A model generated the notes under the pieces. That model saw nothing but the letters and a program-made list of their open reading frames with translations. It did not search any database and was not told the origin of the DNA. A DNA stretch of 64,000 bases from Flavobacterium notoginsengisoli (GTDB lineage Bacteria > Bacteroidota > Bacteroidia > Flavobacteriales > Flavobacteriaceae), in NCBI RefSeq assembly GCF_014207905.1, contig NZ_JACHLB010000010.1, forward strand, positions 62,001 to 126,000. The letters run 5' to 3'. This document shows positions 1 through 9,328 of this stretch, piece by piece. The translations under genes and the position numbers were made by a program. The first letter of the stretch is position 1, and each line of letters opens with the position of its first letter.

Positions 1-90
1 TCTAAAAAAGAAATTTCAAAATTTAAACAGAAAGCGTTTTTTTATAAAAATAGCTTCCAAAAAAACGAAAAAACAATTGGCAAAAGTTAA
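1..90 (+). CDS. possible C-terminal tail of a gene starting before the window
   Basis: Frame 1 is open from the first base to a TAA at 88-90, giving 29 lysine-rich residues. This would fit the basic tail of a protein encoded upstream, but nothing in it identifies a family and the stretch is short enough to be open by chance. It is recorded only because it touches the window edge. Confidence 0.2.
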   Translation, partial: SKKEISKFKQKAFFYKNSFQKNEKTIGKS

Positions 91-146
91 GATTTTGAAA
101 GTATGGCAAATTATAGGACTAACGTAATTTTATTCTGTATTTGTGC

Positions 147-154
147 TAAATTTG
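147..154 (+). promoter_or_regulatory. candidate -7 box (TAAATTTG)
   Basis: TAAATTTG matches the Bacteroidota -7 consensus TAnnTTTG and lies 45 nt before the chosen start of the NTF2-like gene at 200. No clear TTTG is seen at -33, so this is a half-site match. Confidence 0.3.
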
Positions 155-199
155 AAAACATCACAAGTAAAGTTTAATCAAAATCTAACCAAATTCCTT

Positions 200-1051
200 A
201 TGAGAAAAATCTACTTATTATGTTTTCTATTTATTCTTAATGGTCTTTTTGCTCAGAAGAAAGAAAAATTATATCCAATTACTGCATACGAAAAAGTTTG
301 GCAAGAGAAAAACAGCGATTCCAGATTGAAATTGATCAAAACAATTTGGCTGGAAGACAGTACTTTTGAAGATCCCTCGGCATCTATAAAAGGAGTAGTG
401 GCCTTTAATAATGTAATAAACGAATTTTATAAAAAGTTTCCAGACGCAATCTTAACATCGGGGCCAAAAATTGTAAAAGACAATTATGTGACTTGGGAAT
501 GGAAAATTGTCGATTCGAAAAATAAGCTGATCATGGGAGGCCGCGATTTTGCACGATTAAATGGAAAAGGGCAAGTGAGTAAAATTATTGGTTTTTGGGA
601 TAAAGATGCAGCATTGTCTGAAGCTGACCTTTTAAAAAATCTTGAAGCTGATAATTTAAAAGTAGTGGCAAAATATTACGAATGCCTTTTTAAAACAAGA
701 GATTTTAATACAATGGCAACTTTGATAGAAGATGGTGCTATTTACAATCAAGCAATAGGACTGCCGTACGGAGGAACTTTTATAGGTTTTAGCGAATGGA
801 ATAAAATGTTTGCTAAGTCAACAGAATTTTTTGATTTGCAAATAGAAAAAGAACCGACTTACTTTAGTGATGCTTCTAAAAATGAAGTTATCATTTATTT
901 CACAATTAGCTGTAAATCTAAAAAATCTGGTAAAACTATGTCAATGCCAATATCAGAACACTTTGATTTAAAAAATGGAAAAATAACTGCAGTGAGACCT
1001 TTCTATTATGATACAAAGCAATTTGCAGAATTTTTAAAAAGTAAAAAGTAA
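200..1051 (+). CDS. secreted protein with two SnoaL/NTF2-like domains
   Basis: The protein has 283 residues. It opens with a typical signal peptide (Met-Arg-Lys, a hydrophobic stretch, then Phe-Ala-Gln near residue 19). An upstream in-frame start at 143 would only add a polar leader before that signal, so the ATG at 200 was chosen. The mature part looks like two consecutive alpha+beta NTF2-like (SnoaL-like) folds, about residues 24-140 and 150-280, each with an aromatic-rich second half. This fold serves as a small ligand-binding or enzyme scaffold, and no catalytic residues can be assigned here. The last codons and the stop lie inside a heptamer tandem repeat, so the C-terminus depends on the phase of that repeat. 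The specific function is unknown. Confidence 0.75.
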   Translation: MRKIYLLCFLFILNGLFAQKKEKLYPITAYEKVWQEKNSDSRLKLIKTIWLEDSTFEDPSASIKGVVAFNNVINEFYKKFPDAILTSGPKIVKDNYVTWEWKIVDSKNKLIMGGRDFARLNGKGQVSKIIGFWDKDAALSEADLLKNLEADNLKVVAKYYECLFKTRDFNTMATLIEDGAIYNQAIGLPYGGTFIGFSEWNKMFAKSTEFFDLQIEKEPTYFSDASKNEVIIYFTISCKSKKSGKTMSMPISEHFDLKNGKITAVRPFYYDTKQFAEFLKSKK

Positions 1052-1126
1052 AAAGTAAAAAGTAAAAAGTAAAAAGTAAAAAGTAAAAAGTAAAAAGTAA
1101 AAAGTAAAAAGTAAAAAGTAAAAAGT
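1036..1126. repeat. 13 perfect tandem copies of AAAAAGT
   Basis: Thirteen uninterrupted 7-bp units start inside the coding end of the NTF2-like gene (its last residues and TAA at 1049-1051 are made of repeat units) and run to 1126, followed by a degenerate unit. The period is not a multiple of three. Such perfect short tandem arrays are prone to slippage. Confidence 0.95.
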
Positions 1127-1149
1127 AAATAGTGACTAGTAATTAGAAA

Positions 1150-1174
1150 AAAAACGACCTGAATGGTCGTTTTT
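1150..1174. terminator. bidirectional intrinsic terminator
   Basis: A 10-bp stem (AAAAACGACC / GGTCGTTTTT) with a 5-nt loop is flanked by A and T runs on either side. It sits between the convergent NTF2-like gene and rnhB and abuts the rnhB stop codon, so it can end both transcripts. Confidence 0.85.
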
Positions 1175-1840
1175 TTATTCGAAAAAATTCAGTTCGAGTT
1201 GTTCTGGCAAAAGCCTAAAACTCATTCGATGATATTTTGTAGTGCCGTATTTTTTTATGGCTTCTCGATGTTCTTTAGTTGGATAGCCTTTATTTTTTTT
1301 CCAGTTGTACATCGGGAATTCTTCATGAATCATATCCATATATTCGTCTCGATATGTTTTGGCTAATACAGAAGCTGCGGCAATACTTAAATATTTTCCG
1401 TCACCTTTTATGATACTTTGATTAGGTATTGATTTTAGTAATGCAATTTCTTCAGAAGTAAATTGTTTTCCACACGTATTTTTAAGGCCAAGTTTAGCAT
1501 TTAAAGCACGATTTCCATCTACTATAATATATTCAGGAACGTGTTTGAGTTTTAAGATGCATTCTTGCATTCCTTTCATAGAAGCATTCAGTATATTTAT
1601 TTCATCAATCTCATCTGGAAACAAATGGGTAACAGCAAAACATAAAGCTTCTTGTTCTATAATAGGTCTTAAAAGTGCTCTTGCTTTTTCAGAAAGCTGT
1701 TTACTATCATTTAAAGTTTGATTTTCAAAATGTTCAGGTAAAATTATTGCGGCGGCGGTAACTGGACCCGCAAGACATCCTCGGCCAGCTTCGTCAGTTC
1801 CAGTTTCTAAAATAAATCCTGAGAAATTTTTTTCGAGCAT
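1175..1840 (-). CDS. rnhB: ribonuclease HII
   Basis: RNase HII cleaves the RNA strand of RNA-DNA hybrids and nicks at single ribonucleotides misincorporated in DNA. With the start at 1840 the protein has 221 residues. It carries the family signature T-D-E-A-G-R-G (Asp16-Glu17, catalytic) near the N-terminus, a central I-V-D-G-N (third acidic residue), and the A-S-V-L-A-K-T-Y-R-D block containing the fourth acidic residue. In-frame ATGs at 1849 and 1861 would add only a few residues before the conserved beginning; 1840 gives the usual start of flavobacterial homologues. The gene converges with the NTF2-like gene and ends at a shared terminator. Confidence 0.95.
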   Translation of the reverse strand: MLEKNFSGFILETGTDEAGRGCLAGPVTAAAIILPEHFENQTLNDSKQLSEKARALLRPIIEQEALCFAVTHLFPDEIDEINILNASMKGMQECILKLKHVPEYIIVDGNRALNAKLGLKNTCGKQFTSEEIALLKSIPNQSIIKGDGKYLSIAAASVLAKTYRDEYMDMIHEEFPMYNWKKNKGYPTKEHREAIKKYGTTKYHRMSFRLLPEQLELNFFE

Positions 1841-2427
1841 TTTATTCATTTTGAAACACAAATATTATCATTTTTTAAAGATTGACCTAAAATTGAAGTT
1901 CTAAAAAAATAAAATATTTTTTTTGTAAGATATTTAAGAATATATTTGTAGGAAAATTAACAAAAATATGGAGTTACATGTTAAGTAACTGAGGTAGAGT
2001 TTTTCGTTTTTTAAGGTTTGAAAATCAGATTATAGCCACACTTATTTCCTGAAAAATAAATTAGAGATAATTTTTTTTGTTTCAAAAAAATGATTGAAAG
2101 ACAAAAACCTCAAAAATGTGAGTTTAACATTTTTTTTTAATCCATGTTTTGTTAGGATAATATTTATAAAATATCATAACTGTAACTTAAAAAAGTGAGA
2201 TTTGTTACACTTAATTATGTTAATTATTTGTTAAAATTAGAAAGTGATAAAAAAAGCGTTTTTAACCATTTTGTTAAATATAACTAGGTTTAAGCGTGGT
2301 TTTGTTGCTTTATTAATTGTAAGTGTTAAGGAAACATTAAAATAACATTAGAAAGTGTTAATAAATCGTTTGTGATTTTAAGAAATAATTATGATGTTTG
2401 CGAACTACTAATTCAAAATAACTTAAA
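1841..2427. other. gene-free AT-rich stretch between rnhB and susC
   Basis: About 590 bp hold no plausible gene on either strand. The promoter-proximal end carries the susC promoter (2369-2400). A second -7-like box, TATATTTG at 1941-1948, lies far upstream with a poorly spaced TTTG at 1922-1925. The rest is runs of A and T with no clear hairpin or repeat. The length would allow a long leader or regulator binding sites. Confidence 0.7.
2369..2400 (+). promoter_or_regulatory. candidate promoter of susC-susD
   Basis: TTTG at 2369-2372 is followed after 20 nt by GATGTTTG at 2393-2400, a one-base deviation from TAnnTTTG. The spacing is that of the Bacteroidota housekeeping promoter, and the predicted start is about 20 nt before the susC ATG. 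Confidence 0.5.
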
Positions 2428-5400
2428 ATGAAATTAAAATTAAAATGGATTTGTACGCTCCTTGTAGCGTTATCTATGCAGTTTTCTTTTGCTCAGGAGA
2501 GAACTGTAACTGGAAAGGTATCTGATAAGACAGGTGTTATTCCAGGAGTAAATGTCCTTGTGAAAGGATCTAAAACAAGTACTCAGACAGATTTTGATGG
2601 AAGCTATTCTATCAAAGCAAAAACGGGTGATGTTTTGATTTTCTCTTACGTAGGAATGAACAACAAAAATGTAACCGTAGGAACTTCTAACACAATTAGC
2701 GTTGAATTGGAGTCTGAGGCACAATTAATGAACGAAGTTGTGGTTGTTGGTTACGGTGTACAGAAAAGAAAAGAGGTAACAGGATCTATCTCTAAAATTG
2801 CTGGAAAAGACATTGCTAACTTAGTTACTCCATCTTTCGAAGGTGTTTTAGCTGGTAGAGCAACGGGAGTTCAGGTTTTAACAAATACTGGTCTTTTGGG
2901 TGCTGCTCCAAAAATTAGAATTAGAGGTATCGGATCTATTTCTGGTAGTACAGAGCCATTAATTGTAGTAGATGGTATTCCAATTTTTTCTGGAGATATT
3001 GGAGGAGTTTCTGCAACAAACGGTTTAGCAGATATTAATCCTGAAGATATTGAGTCTTTTGATGTATTAAAAGATGGAGCTGCAACGGCTATTTATGGAT
3101 CTCGTGCTGCCAATGGGGTAATTTTGATTACAACTAAGAGTGGTAAAAAAGGTACTTTAAAAGTAAGCTATTCAAGCGTTTTTGGTGTTGCAAGTGCTGC
3201 TAAAACATACGATTTGTTGCAAACTCCGGACTTCTTGGTGATTTCTAATGAGAAAAGAACAAACGCAGGCCAAACTCCTTGGGCTGTTGGAAATACGTAC
3301 AATACAGATTGGCAAGCAGCTGTTTTAAGAAATGCTCCACAAGTAACGCATAATCTTAATTTTAGCGGAGGTTCTGAGAAAACTAAATACTACTTGTCTT
3401 TAGGACTTTCAGATATGGATGGTATCAACTTGGCTAATAGCATGAAAAAATACTCTATTAGAACAAACATTGATCAGGAAATAAACAAATGGTTAAGTGT
3501 TGGAACAAACTTAGCTGTAAGTAGAACAGAATACGATGGTTTGAATAGTAATGCTAGTGGTCTTTCTGGAAACATCTTTAATACAATCAGACAGTTACCT
3601 AATATTCCAATTTATGATGCTTTAGATCCAACAGGATACAACCTTTCAGCAAATAATGCTACAGTTGGTCAGTGGGATAACACGGCAGCTGTTGGGGATA
3701 ACATTACAAACATCATGTATGTTTTAGACCACAATAAATACAAGTCTACAACAACGAGAATTATCGCAAGTGCTTATGCAAATGCGCAAATTACTAAAGA
3801 TTTAAGCTATAAATTACAAATTAGTGCTGATAATGCTATGACTGATGGTTTTCAATATTGGAACCCTATTCATGGTGATGGACGTGGATCTAATGGTTTA
3901 GTTTACCAAGATAACAGAAATCTTTTGAGATGGAACTGGCAAAATATCTTGAACTACAAACATACTTTTGCAGAAAACCACAACATTGGTTTAACAGGAG
4001 TTGCTGAATACCAAAAATCTAGAGACAAATTGTTATGGGGTCAAGGAAGTGACATCATTAGTGATTTCTTTGATGAGAATCTTGTAACAAATACATTCAA
4101 CACTAAAGATGCAGGTGGAGGTATTACAGAAAAAGGTATTATTTCTTACTTAGGTCGTTTTACTTATAACTTTAAAGAAAAATACTTTTTACAAGCTTCT
4201 CTTAGACGTGACGGAATTTCACAATTTGAATCTGATGTTAGATACCACAACTTCCCTGGAGTTTCTGCTGGTTGGACAGTTTCTAAAGAAAGTTTCATGG
4301 AAGGAATTAGCGGAGTGCTTTCTGATTTGAAATTCAGAGGTTCTTATTCTGAAGTAGGTAACGTTGATGTATTGAATGGTGCAGCTTATCCTTCTAAAGA
4401 CCTTACAATTGGTTCTCCTTATGGGCCATCAAACGGAATTGGATACTACCAATTTAGTAATCCTTTATTGCAGTGGGAAACTTCTAGTAAAGTTGACTTT
4501 GGTGTAGATTTAGGATTCATGAACAATCGTTTGACTTTAGCTTTTGATTATTTCAAAAATAACATTGATAACTTAGTGTTGGCAGCTCCAACATCTCCTT
4601 CTATTGGTATTCCAAATAATACAGTTAACCAAAACGTTGGTAAAATGTACAATCAAGGATATGAGTTCTCTCTTAACTTTAAAGCAATCAATACGCAAAA
4701 TTTCTCTTGGGATCTTTCTTCTAACTTAACTCTTACTAAGAATAAAGTTACAGCTCTTTACCAAGGACAGTCTATCGTAGGTGGTTCTTCTACAGATACA
4801 AATATTGCCCCAAATATTATTATTGCTGAAGGTGAGTCAATCAACTCTTTATATGGTTTCCAATATTGGGGAGTTAACCCTGCAAATGGTAACCCAGTTT
4901 ATTACAAAGCAGATGGAAGTTTAGTTCAAGGTAATTTAAGTACTCAAACTTACTTCAAATTTGATGCTAATAACCCAGGTGGACCGATGGATGCTACAAC
5001 AGCAGCTACTTTAAGTACAGCTGATAAAAAGATCTTAGGAAATACATTGCCAACATATTATGGGTCAGTTTCATCTAATATGAAATATAAAAACATCGAT
5101 TTTGGTTTCATGTTCAGATTTAGTGGAGGAAATGAAATCTTCAACTCTACAAGAAGAGAGTTGATGAATCAAAACTTCAACAATAACGGAACTGAAATCT
5201 TAGGAAGATGGCAAAGTGCTGCTAATCCTGGAGACGGATGGACACCAAGATTATATGCAAGTTCAAATACATTTACTAACCTTTCTGGAAGTGCTAGTAC
5301 ACGTTTTGTTGAAAAAGGAGATTTTATCTCACTTGATAACATTACTTTAGGTTATACATTGCCAAAAGTATTATTAGACAAAATTGGTGTAGATACATTT

Positions 5401-5541
5401 AGACTTTTTGTTCAAGGACAAAACATCTGGTTAATTTCAGATTACAAAGGATTGAATCCTGAAATGGAAACTTCTGGAGTAGATATTAATGGTACTCCAC
5501 GTGCAAAAGTGGTATCAGTTGGATTAAATGTAAGTTTATAA
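2428..5541 (+). CDS. SusC/RagA-type TonB-dependent outer-membrane transporter
   Basis: The 1037-residue protein is the pore subunit of an outer-membrane uptake system that imports glycans or peptides with energy from TonB-ExbBD. It has a signal peptide ending near residue 22 (F-A-Q), a carboxypeptidase-regulatory-like domain (about 25-95), then the SusC hallmark N-E-V-V-V-V-G-Y-G-V-Q-K starting the plug (about 100-235, containing V-D-G-I-P and the G-A-A-T-A-I-Y-G-S-R-A-A-N-G-V motif), and a long beta-barrel rich in aromatic/Asn strands ending in the typical hydrophobic C-terminal strand. There is no extra N-terminal anti-sigma-interacting (STN) domain. It lies 9 nt before a susD-type gene and clearly shares its transcript. 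No glycanase, sulfatase or sigma/anti-sigma pair is adjacent, so the substrate cannot be inferred. Confidence 0.95.
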   Translation: MKLKLKWICTLLVALSMQFSFAQERTVTGKVSDKTGVIPGVNVLVKGSKTSTQTDFDGSYSIKAKTGDVLIFSYVGMNNKNVTVGTSNTISVELESEAQLMNEVVVVGYGVQKRKEVTGSISKIAGKDIANLVTPSFEGVLAGRATGVQVLTNTGLLGAAPKIRIRGIGSISGSTEPLIVVDGIPIFSGDIGGVSATNGLADINPEDIESFDVLKDGAATAIYGSRAANGVILITTKSGKKGTLKVSYSSVFGVASAAKTYDLLQTPDFLVISNEKRTNAGQTPWAVGNTYNTDWQAAVLRNAPQVTHNLNFSGGSEKTKYYLSLGLSDMDGINLANSMKKYSIRTNIDQEINKWLSVGTNLAVSRTEYDGLNSNASGLSGNIFNTIRQLPNIPIYDALDPTGYNLSANNATVGQWDNTAAVGDNITNIMYVLDHNKYKSTTTRIIASAYANAQITKDLSYKLQISADNAMTDGFQYWNPIHGDGRGSNGLVYQDNRNLLRWNWQNILNYKHTFAENHNIGLTGVAEYQKSRDKLLWGQGSDIISDFFDENLVTNTFNTKDAGGGITEKGIISYLGRFTYNFKEKYFLQASLRRDGISQFESDVRYHNFPGVSAGWTVSKESFMEGISGVLSDLKFRGSYSEVGNVDVLNGAAYPSKDLTIGSPYGPSNGIGYYQFSNPLLQWETSSKVDFGVDLGFMNNRLTLAFDYFKNNIDNLVLAAPTSPSIGIPNNTVNQNVGKMYNQGYEFSLNFKAINTQNFSWDLSSNLTLTKNKVTALYQGQSIVGGSSTDTNIAPNIIIAEGESINSLYGFQYWGVNPANGNPVYYKADGSLVQGNLSTQTYFKFDANNPGGPMDATTAATLSTADKKILGNTLPTYYGSVSSNMKYKNIDFGFMFRFSGGNEIFNSTRRELMNQNFNNNGTEILGRWQSAANPGDGWTPRLYASSNTFTNLSGSASTRFVEKGDFISLDNITLGYTLPKVLLDKIGVDTFRLFVQGQNIWLISDYKGLNPEMETSGVDINGTPRAKVVSVGLNVSL

Positions 5542-5550
5542 TAAAGAAAT

Positions 5551-7131
5551 ATGAAAAATATAATAAAAACAATTTTACTTTCTGCAGTGGTACTTGGGAT
5601 GAGTTCATGTACAGAAGAAAAAGTAATCGATCTAAAGCCGATCAACAATATCTTAAGTCCTGATGCTTTTACTACACCTACATTAATATCAACATATATG
5701 AATGGGGTTTATAATGCAGCTGCAATAGGACAGTATAATGCCGCTCCAACTAGCCCGAACGGTGGTCGTGGATATGTATGGGGAGCAGCTTATGTTGAAC
5801 AAGGTGAAGCTAGAGGAGAAGATGTTGTGAATATGGCAACTTTCTATGAGTTAACTTATAGAGGTACTTATGATCCAACAACTGCTAATAACGTTTACTA
5901 TTGGGTTGATGGTTACAGATTGATCAACAGATGTAACCTTATGATTGAAGGAACTAATGAAGCTGTAGCAAAAGGTATTATTACTAAAGCAATTGGTGAC
6001 AATTATATTGGACAGTCTAAATTCTTAAGAGCAATTACGCACTTAGAATTATTGACTTATTTTGCTAGACCTTATCACTATACTCCTGGTGCAACTCACC
6101 CTGGTATTCCTTACAGAACAGTTGGAGTAAATACATTCGAAGAAATTGAGTCTGAATCTGCAAAACCAAGAAATACAGTAGCGGATTGTTATGATAAAAT
6201 TTTAGCTGATTTAAATGATGCTGAGGCTTTAATTACTTCAGGTAGCAGTACTGCTTTTGCATCTAGACCAATTGGTAGAGCTTCTAAGTGGGCAGCTATT
6301 GCTTTCAAAACTAGACTTTATCTTCAAAAAAGAGATTGGCCAAATGTTTTGGTTGAAGGAGCTAAATTAAACGGAGCTTTTGCATTAACTGCAGATCCAT
6401 ACGCACCTTTCCAAAACACTACTGGAACTAATGCTAGTAACTCAGAGTCTATTTTCTCTATTCAGCATTCAGCTACGGCTAATCCAGGTGTAAATGCTGC
6501 TTTAGCTAGTATCTTAAAAGATAGAGCTTTAGTATGTATCAGCCCAATCATTTGGAGAGATCCACAATGGTTAGCTGATGATAAACGTAGAGAAGATGGA
6601 AAGTTTATCTATACAGCATCTAGCATTAAATATACTAACAAGTATACAGATGTGACAAACAGAACTGATGCTGCTCCAATTATTAGATATGCTGAAGTAG
6701 TGTTGAATATGGCTGAAGCTCAAGCTCGTCAATCAAATTTACCGGCAGCTTTAACTTTATTAAACTCTGTAAGAAACAGATCTTTGGCAAATCCAACTAC
6801 TCAGGCTTATACAGCTGCTTCTTTTACAACAGATGCTGCAATGGTTGCTGCTATTCTTAAAGAAAGAAGAATTGAGTTTTTACAAGAAGGACGTAGATGG
6901 ACTGATATTCACAGATTACAAGGAGATCCAATAGCAGCGGTTGCTACAAGCGGTATTCCTGCTAAAATGGCAAATGCTGCGCCTACTGCTGCTGCATTCG
7001 TTTTAGGAAATACTTATGTAATAGCTACTCCTATTGCGGCAATTCCTGCAGCTGACCGTAGATTCTTATGGCCAATACCACAATTAGAAATGAATACAAA
7101 TCCAGGTTTAGGACAAAATCCTGATTGGTAA
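5551..7131 (+). CDS. SusD/RagB-type surface nutrient-binding lipoprotein
   Basis: The 526-residue protein is the lid and substrate-binding partner of the preceding SusC-type transporter. The N-terminus is a lipoprotein signal with the lipobox ending in M-S-S-C (Cys about residue 20), so it should be anchored in the outer membrane and probably exported to the surface. The body shows the SusD pattern: tetratricopeptide-like helices (A-K-F-L-R-A-like segment Q-S-K-F-L-R-A-I-T near residue 155), and the C-terminal hallmark K-E-R-R-I-E-F-L-Q-E-G-R-R-W-T-D. The protein is unusually Ala/Thr rich near its end. It is followed by a strong terminator, so susC and susD form a two-gene operon. Confidence 0.95.
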   Translation: MKNIIKTILLSAVVLGMSSCTEEKVIDLKPINNILSPDAFTTPTLISTYMNGVYNAAAIGQYNAAPTSPNGGRGYVWGAAYVEQGEARGEDVVNMATFYELTYRGTYDPTTANNVYYWVDGYRLINRCNLMIEGTNEAVAKGIITKAIGDNYIGQSKFLRAITHLELLTYFARPYHYTPGATHPGIPYRTVGVNTFEEIESESAKPRNTVADCYDKILADLNDAEALITSGSSTAFASRPIGRASKWAAIAFKTRLYLQKRDWPNVLVEGAKLNGAFALTADPYAPFQNTTGTNASNSESIFSIQHSATANPGVNAALASILKDRALVCISPIIWRDPQWLADDKRREDGKFIYTASSIKYTNKYTDVTNRTDAAPIIRYAEVVLNMAEAQARQSNLPAALTLLNSVRNRSLANPTTQAYTAASFTTDAAMVAAILKERRIEFLQEGRRWTDIHRLQGDPIAAVATSGIPAKMANAAPTAAAFVLGNTYVIATPIAAIPAADRRFLWPIPQLEMNTNPGLGQNPDW

Positions 7132-7161
7132 TAGGTAATTATTTTGAATTTTTTTTGGGAG

Positions 7162-7190
7162 CCCCGTATACTTTTGTATACGGGGTTTTC
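7162..7190 (+). terminator. intrinsic terminator of the susC-susD operon
   Basis: A perfect 10-bp stem CCCCGTATAC / GTATACGGGG closed by a TTTT loop is followed by TTTTC. It starts 30 nt after the susD stop. Confidence 0.9.
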
Positions 7191-7261
7191 GTTTCAAAAT
7201 AGTGAAACAATTTTCACTTTATATTATATATTATGTTTTTTCGTTAATACGTTTTTATCTT

Positions 7262-7269
7262 TACCTTTG
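7262..7269 (+). promoter_or_regulatory. candidate -7 box of the Porin_10 gene
   Basis: TACCTTTG matches TAnnTTTG exactly and lies 42 nt before the chosen ATG at 7312. Upstream at the -33 position there is only a T-run. Confidence 0.45.
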
Positions 7270-7311
7270 CTCAGCATATTTTGTCAAAATAAATTTATAC
7301 AAAGTCATCAA

Positions 7312-9285
7312 ATGAGAATATTCATTTTCCTATATCTATTAGTTTTACCAACTTTATTGTTTTCTCAAGAAAAAAAAGCCGCTCCTAAAAAGGATTTAGA
7401 TATGAATACGGAATATTCTAGTATTACAGATACCGTAAAGAAGAAAAAAGCGAAAATAGCAACCATAGACCAATATAAGATAGTTACCTTAGAGCATGAT
7501 ACTATTTATGCAGATACTTCGCTGACTATAAAAAGTGCTTACAGGCAAAATCATCTTAGAAAAGACCTTTTCGGACTTTTGGAGTTTTCGAATATCGGGC
7601 AACCATTAAATACATTGCAATATAGTTTGACAAGTTTTTCTCCGTATCCTGAAATAGGATTTACAGGAAAACATTCTAATTATATGCAGGCAGATCAAAT
7701 AAGGTATTATTCTGCAGCAACGCCTTTTACGGAATTGTTTTTTAATACAACAATTAATAAAGGACAGAATGTAGATTCCTTTATCACTTTAAATACATCA
7801 AAGAATCTTAATTTTTCAATCGCTTATAGAGGTTTAAGATCTGAGGGAGATTATATTAATCAATTAGTTAGCGCAGGTAATTTCAGATTTACAACTAGTT
7901 ATGCTACAACTAGCAGGCGTTATGCGATCAACGCGCATTTTGCTAATCAAGATATAATGAACGAAGAAAATGGAGGGATCACAAATGTGTCCAATTTTGA
8001 AAGTGATGATCCCGATTTTAAAAACCGACAAAGATTGCAGGTTTATTTAACAGATGCAGAATCTCTATTGAAAGGAAGAAGATTATTTTTTGATCATGCC
8101 TTTAGAGTCAATCCAACTGATGGAAATAATAATTTATATCTAACGCATCAGTTTAATTATGAGTATAAAAATTATAATTATAAACAGCCAACTGTAGCTT
8201 CTTCAATTACAGATAATAATAATGTTACTACAAAAGTAAATCGTTTCGGAGATTCTTATGTAGCAAGCAACATCAATGATGAAACAAAATATGAAAGGCT
8301 GTATAATAAAGTAGGAGCTGCTTATGAGAACTCTCTTTTAGGGAAGTTTAACTTTTTTATAGACGATTACAGATCCAATTATAAATACGAAAGAGTCATT
8401 GTTGATTCTTTAGGTCATGCAGTTCCGGCTAATTTATATATGCAGATTAATAATGTGGGAGGTCAATATGAATATCAGAAAAATAAATGGAACGGTAGAT
8501 TTTTATATTCAAGATCAATTACCAATCAATCGCTTTCAGATTTAGATGCTAAATTGAGATACGATTTAAACGAAAAAATCAAGTTTGATTTTAGATATCG
8601 TAACATCAATAAACTGCCAAATAATAATTATAATTTATTTCAAAGTAGTTGGATTTCATATAATTGGTCGCATAATTTCAAAAATGAAAAAATAAATTCG
8701 TTAAGTGCAGAAATAACAACTCCTTGGTTAACAGGACAAGTTCAATACACTGTACTGAAAGATCATTTGTATTTTAGAGACACGTCGGCAGTAGCAAATG
8801 TTCAAATTGTTACACCAGAACAGTATGGGAATGTCATAAATTATTTAGAAATAAAAGCTAGCCGTGAATTTAAATTTGGTCCTTTTGCATTAGATAATAC
8901 ACTTTTATATCAAAAAGTAGATCAATCAGATTTGATTTTAAACGTTCCAGATTTTGTAACCAGAAATACGTTTTATTATTCAAATCATTTTTTCAAAAAA
9001 GCATTGTTTATTCAAACAGGTATTGTATTTAATTATCTGACGAAATATTATGGAGATGATTACAATCCGGTTGTTGCAGAATTCTTTGTTCAGCAAGAAA
9101 AAAAGACGGGCGGTTTTGCCACATTTGATCTCTTTGTAAATGCTAGAATTCGTCAGACACGTTTTTACTTAAAAGCGGAACACATAAATGCGCTTTTCTC
9201 ACAAAGCGATTATTACTCGGCACCTAATAATCCTTATCGTGATTTTGTATTGCGTTTTGGTTTAGTTTGGAATTTCTTCCAATAA
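7312..9285 (+). CDS. putative outer-membrane porin (Porin_10 family)
   Basis: The 657-residue protein starts with a clean signal peptide (Met-Arg-Ile, hydrophobic core, cleavage near L-F-S-Q at residue 18). The reading frame is open further upstream to 7144, but that part overlaps the susD terminator and precedes the signal peptide, so the ATG at 7312 was chosen. After a Lys-rich linker, the body consists of many alternating aromatic/polar beta-strands with N-x-Y and F-x-Y patterns and ends in a phenylalanine-rich strand (W-N-F-F-Q), as expected for a beta-barrel of the Bacteroidota putative-porin family. The gene is transcribed toward the CBS-domain PLP enzyme 43 nt downstream with no terminator between them, so readthrough is possible. 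The transported substrate is unknown. Confidence 0.8.
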   Translation: MRIFIFLYLLVLPTLLFSQEKKAAPKKDLDMNTEYSSITDTVKKKKAKIATIDQYKIVTLEHDTIYADTSLTIKSAYRQNHLRKDLFGLLEFSNIGQPLNTLQYSLTSFSPYPEIGFTGKHSNYMQADQIRYYSAATPFTELFFNTTINKGQNVDSFITLNTSKNLNFSIAYRGLRSEGDYINQLVSAGNFRFTTSYATTSRRYAINAHFANQDIMNEENGGITNVSNFESDDPDFKNRQRLQVYLTDAESLLKGRRLFFDHAFRVNPTDGNNNLYLTHQFNYEYKNYNYKQPTVASSITDNNNVTTKVNRFGDSYVASNINDETKYERLYNKVGAAYENSLLGKFNFFIDDYRSNYKYERVIVDSLGHAVPANLYMQINNVGGQYEYQKNKWNGRFLYSRSITNQSLSDLDAKLRYDLNEKIKFDFRYRNINKLPNNNYNLFQSSWISYNWSHNFKNEKINSLSAEITTPWLTGQVQYTVLKDHLYFRDTSAVANVQIVTPEQYGNVINYLEIKASREFKFGPFALDNTLLYQKVDQSDLILNVPDFVTRNTFYYSNHFFKKALFIQTGIVFNYLTKYYGDDYNPVVAEFFVQQEKKTGGFATFDLFVNARIRQTRFYLKAEHINALFSQSDYYSAPNNPYRDFVLRFGLVWNFFQ

Positions 9286-9328
9286 AAGCCGAATTTAATT
9301 AGAACCACTATCTTAAACTCAAATAAAA

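Noticed and set aside
1036..1126. CRISPR-like array
   Set aside because: The units are only 7 bp with no spacers; it is a simple tandem repeat.
1941..1948. TATATTTG as main susC promoter
   Set aside because: The upstream TTTG is only 15 nt away and it would give a leader of nearly 480 nt; the site at 2369-2400 is better spaced and nearer.
7144..7311. Upstream extension of the Porin_10 gene by 56 codons
   Set aside because: It would run through the susC-susD terminator and put a long segment before the evident signal peptide; the ATG at 7312 also has a promoter box upstream.
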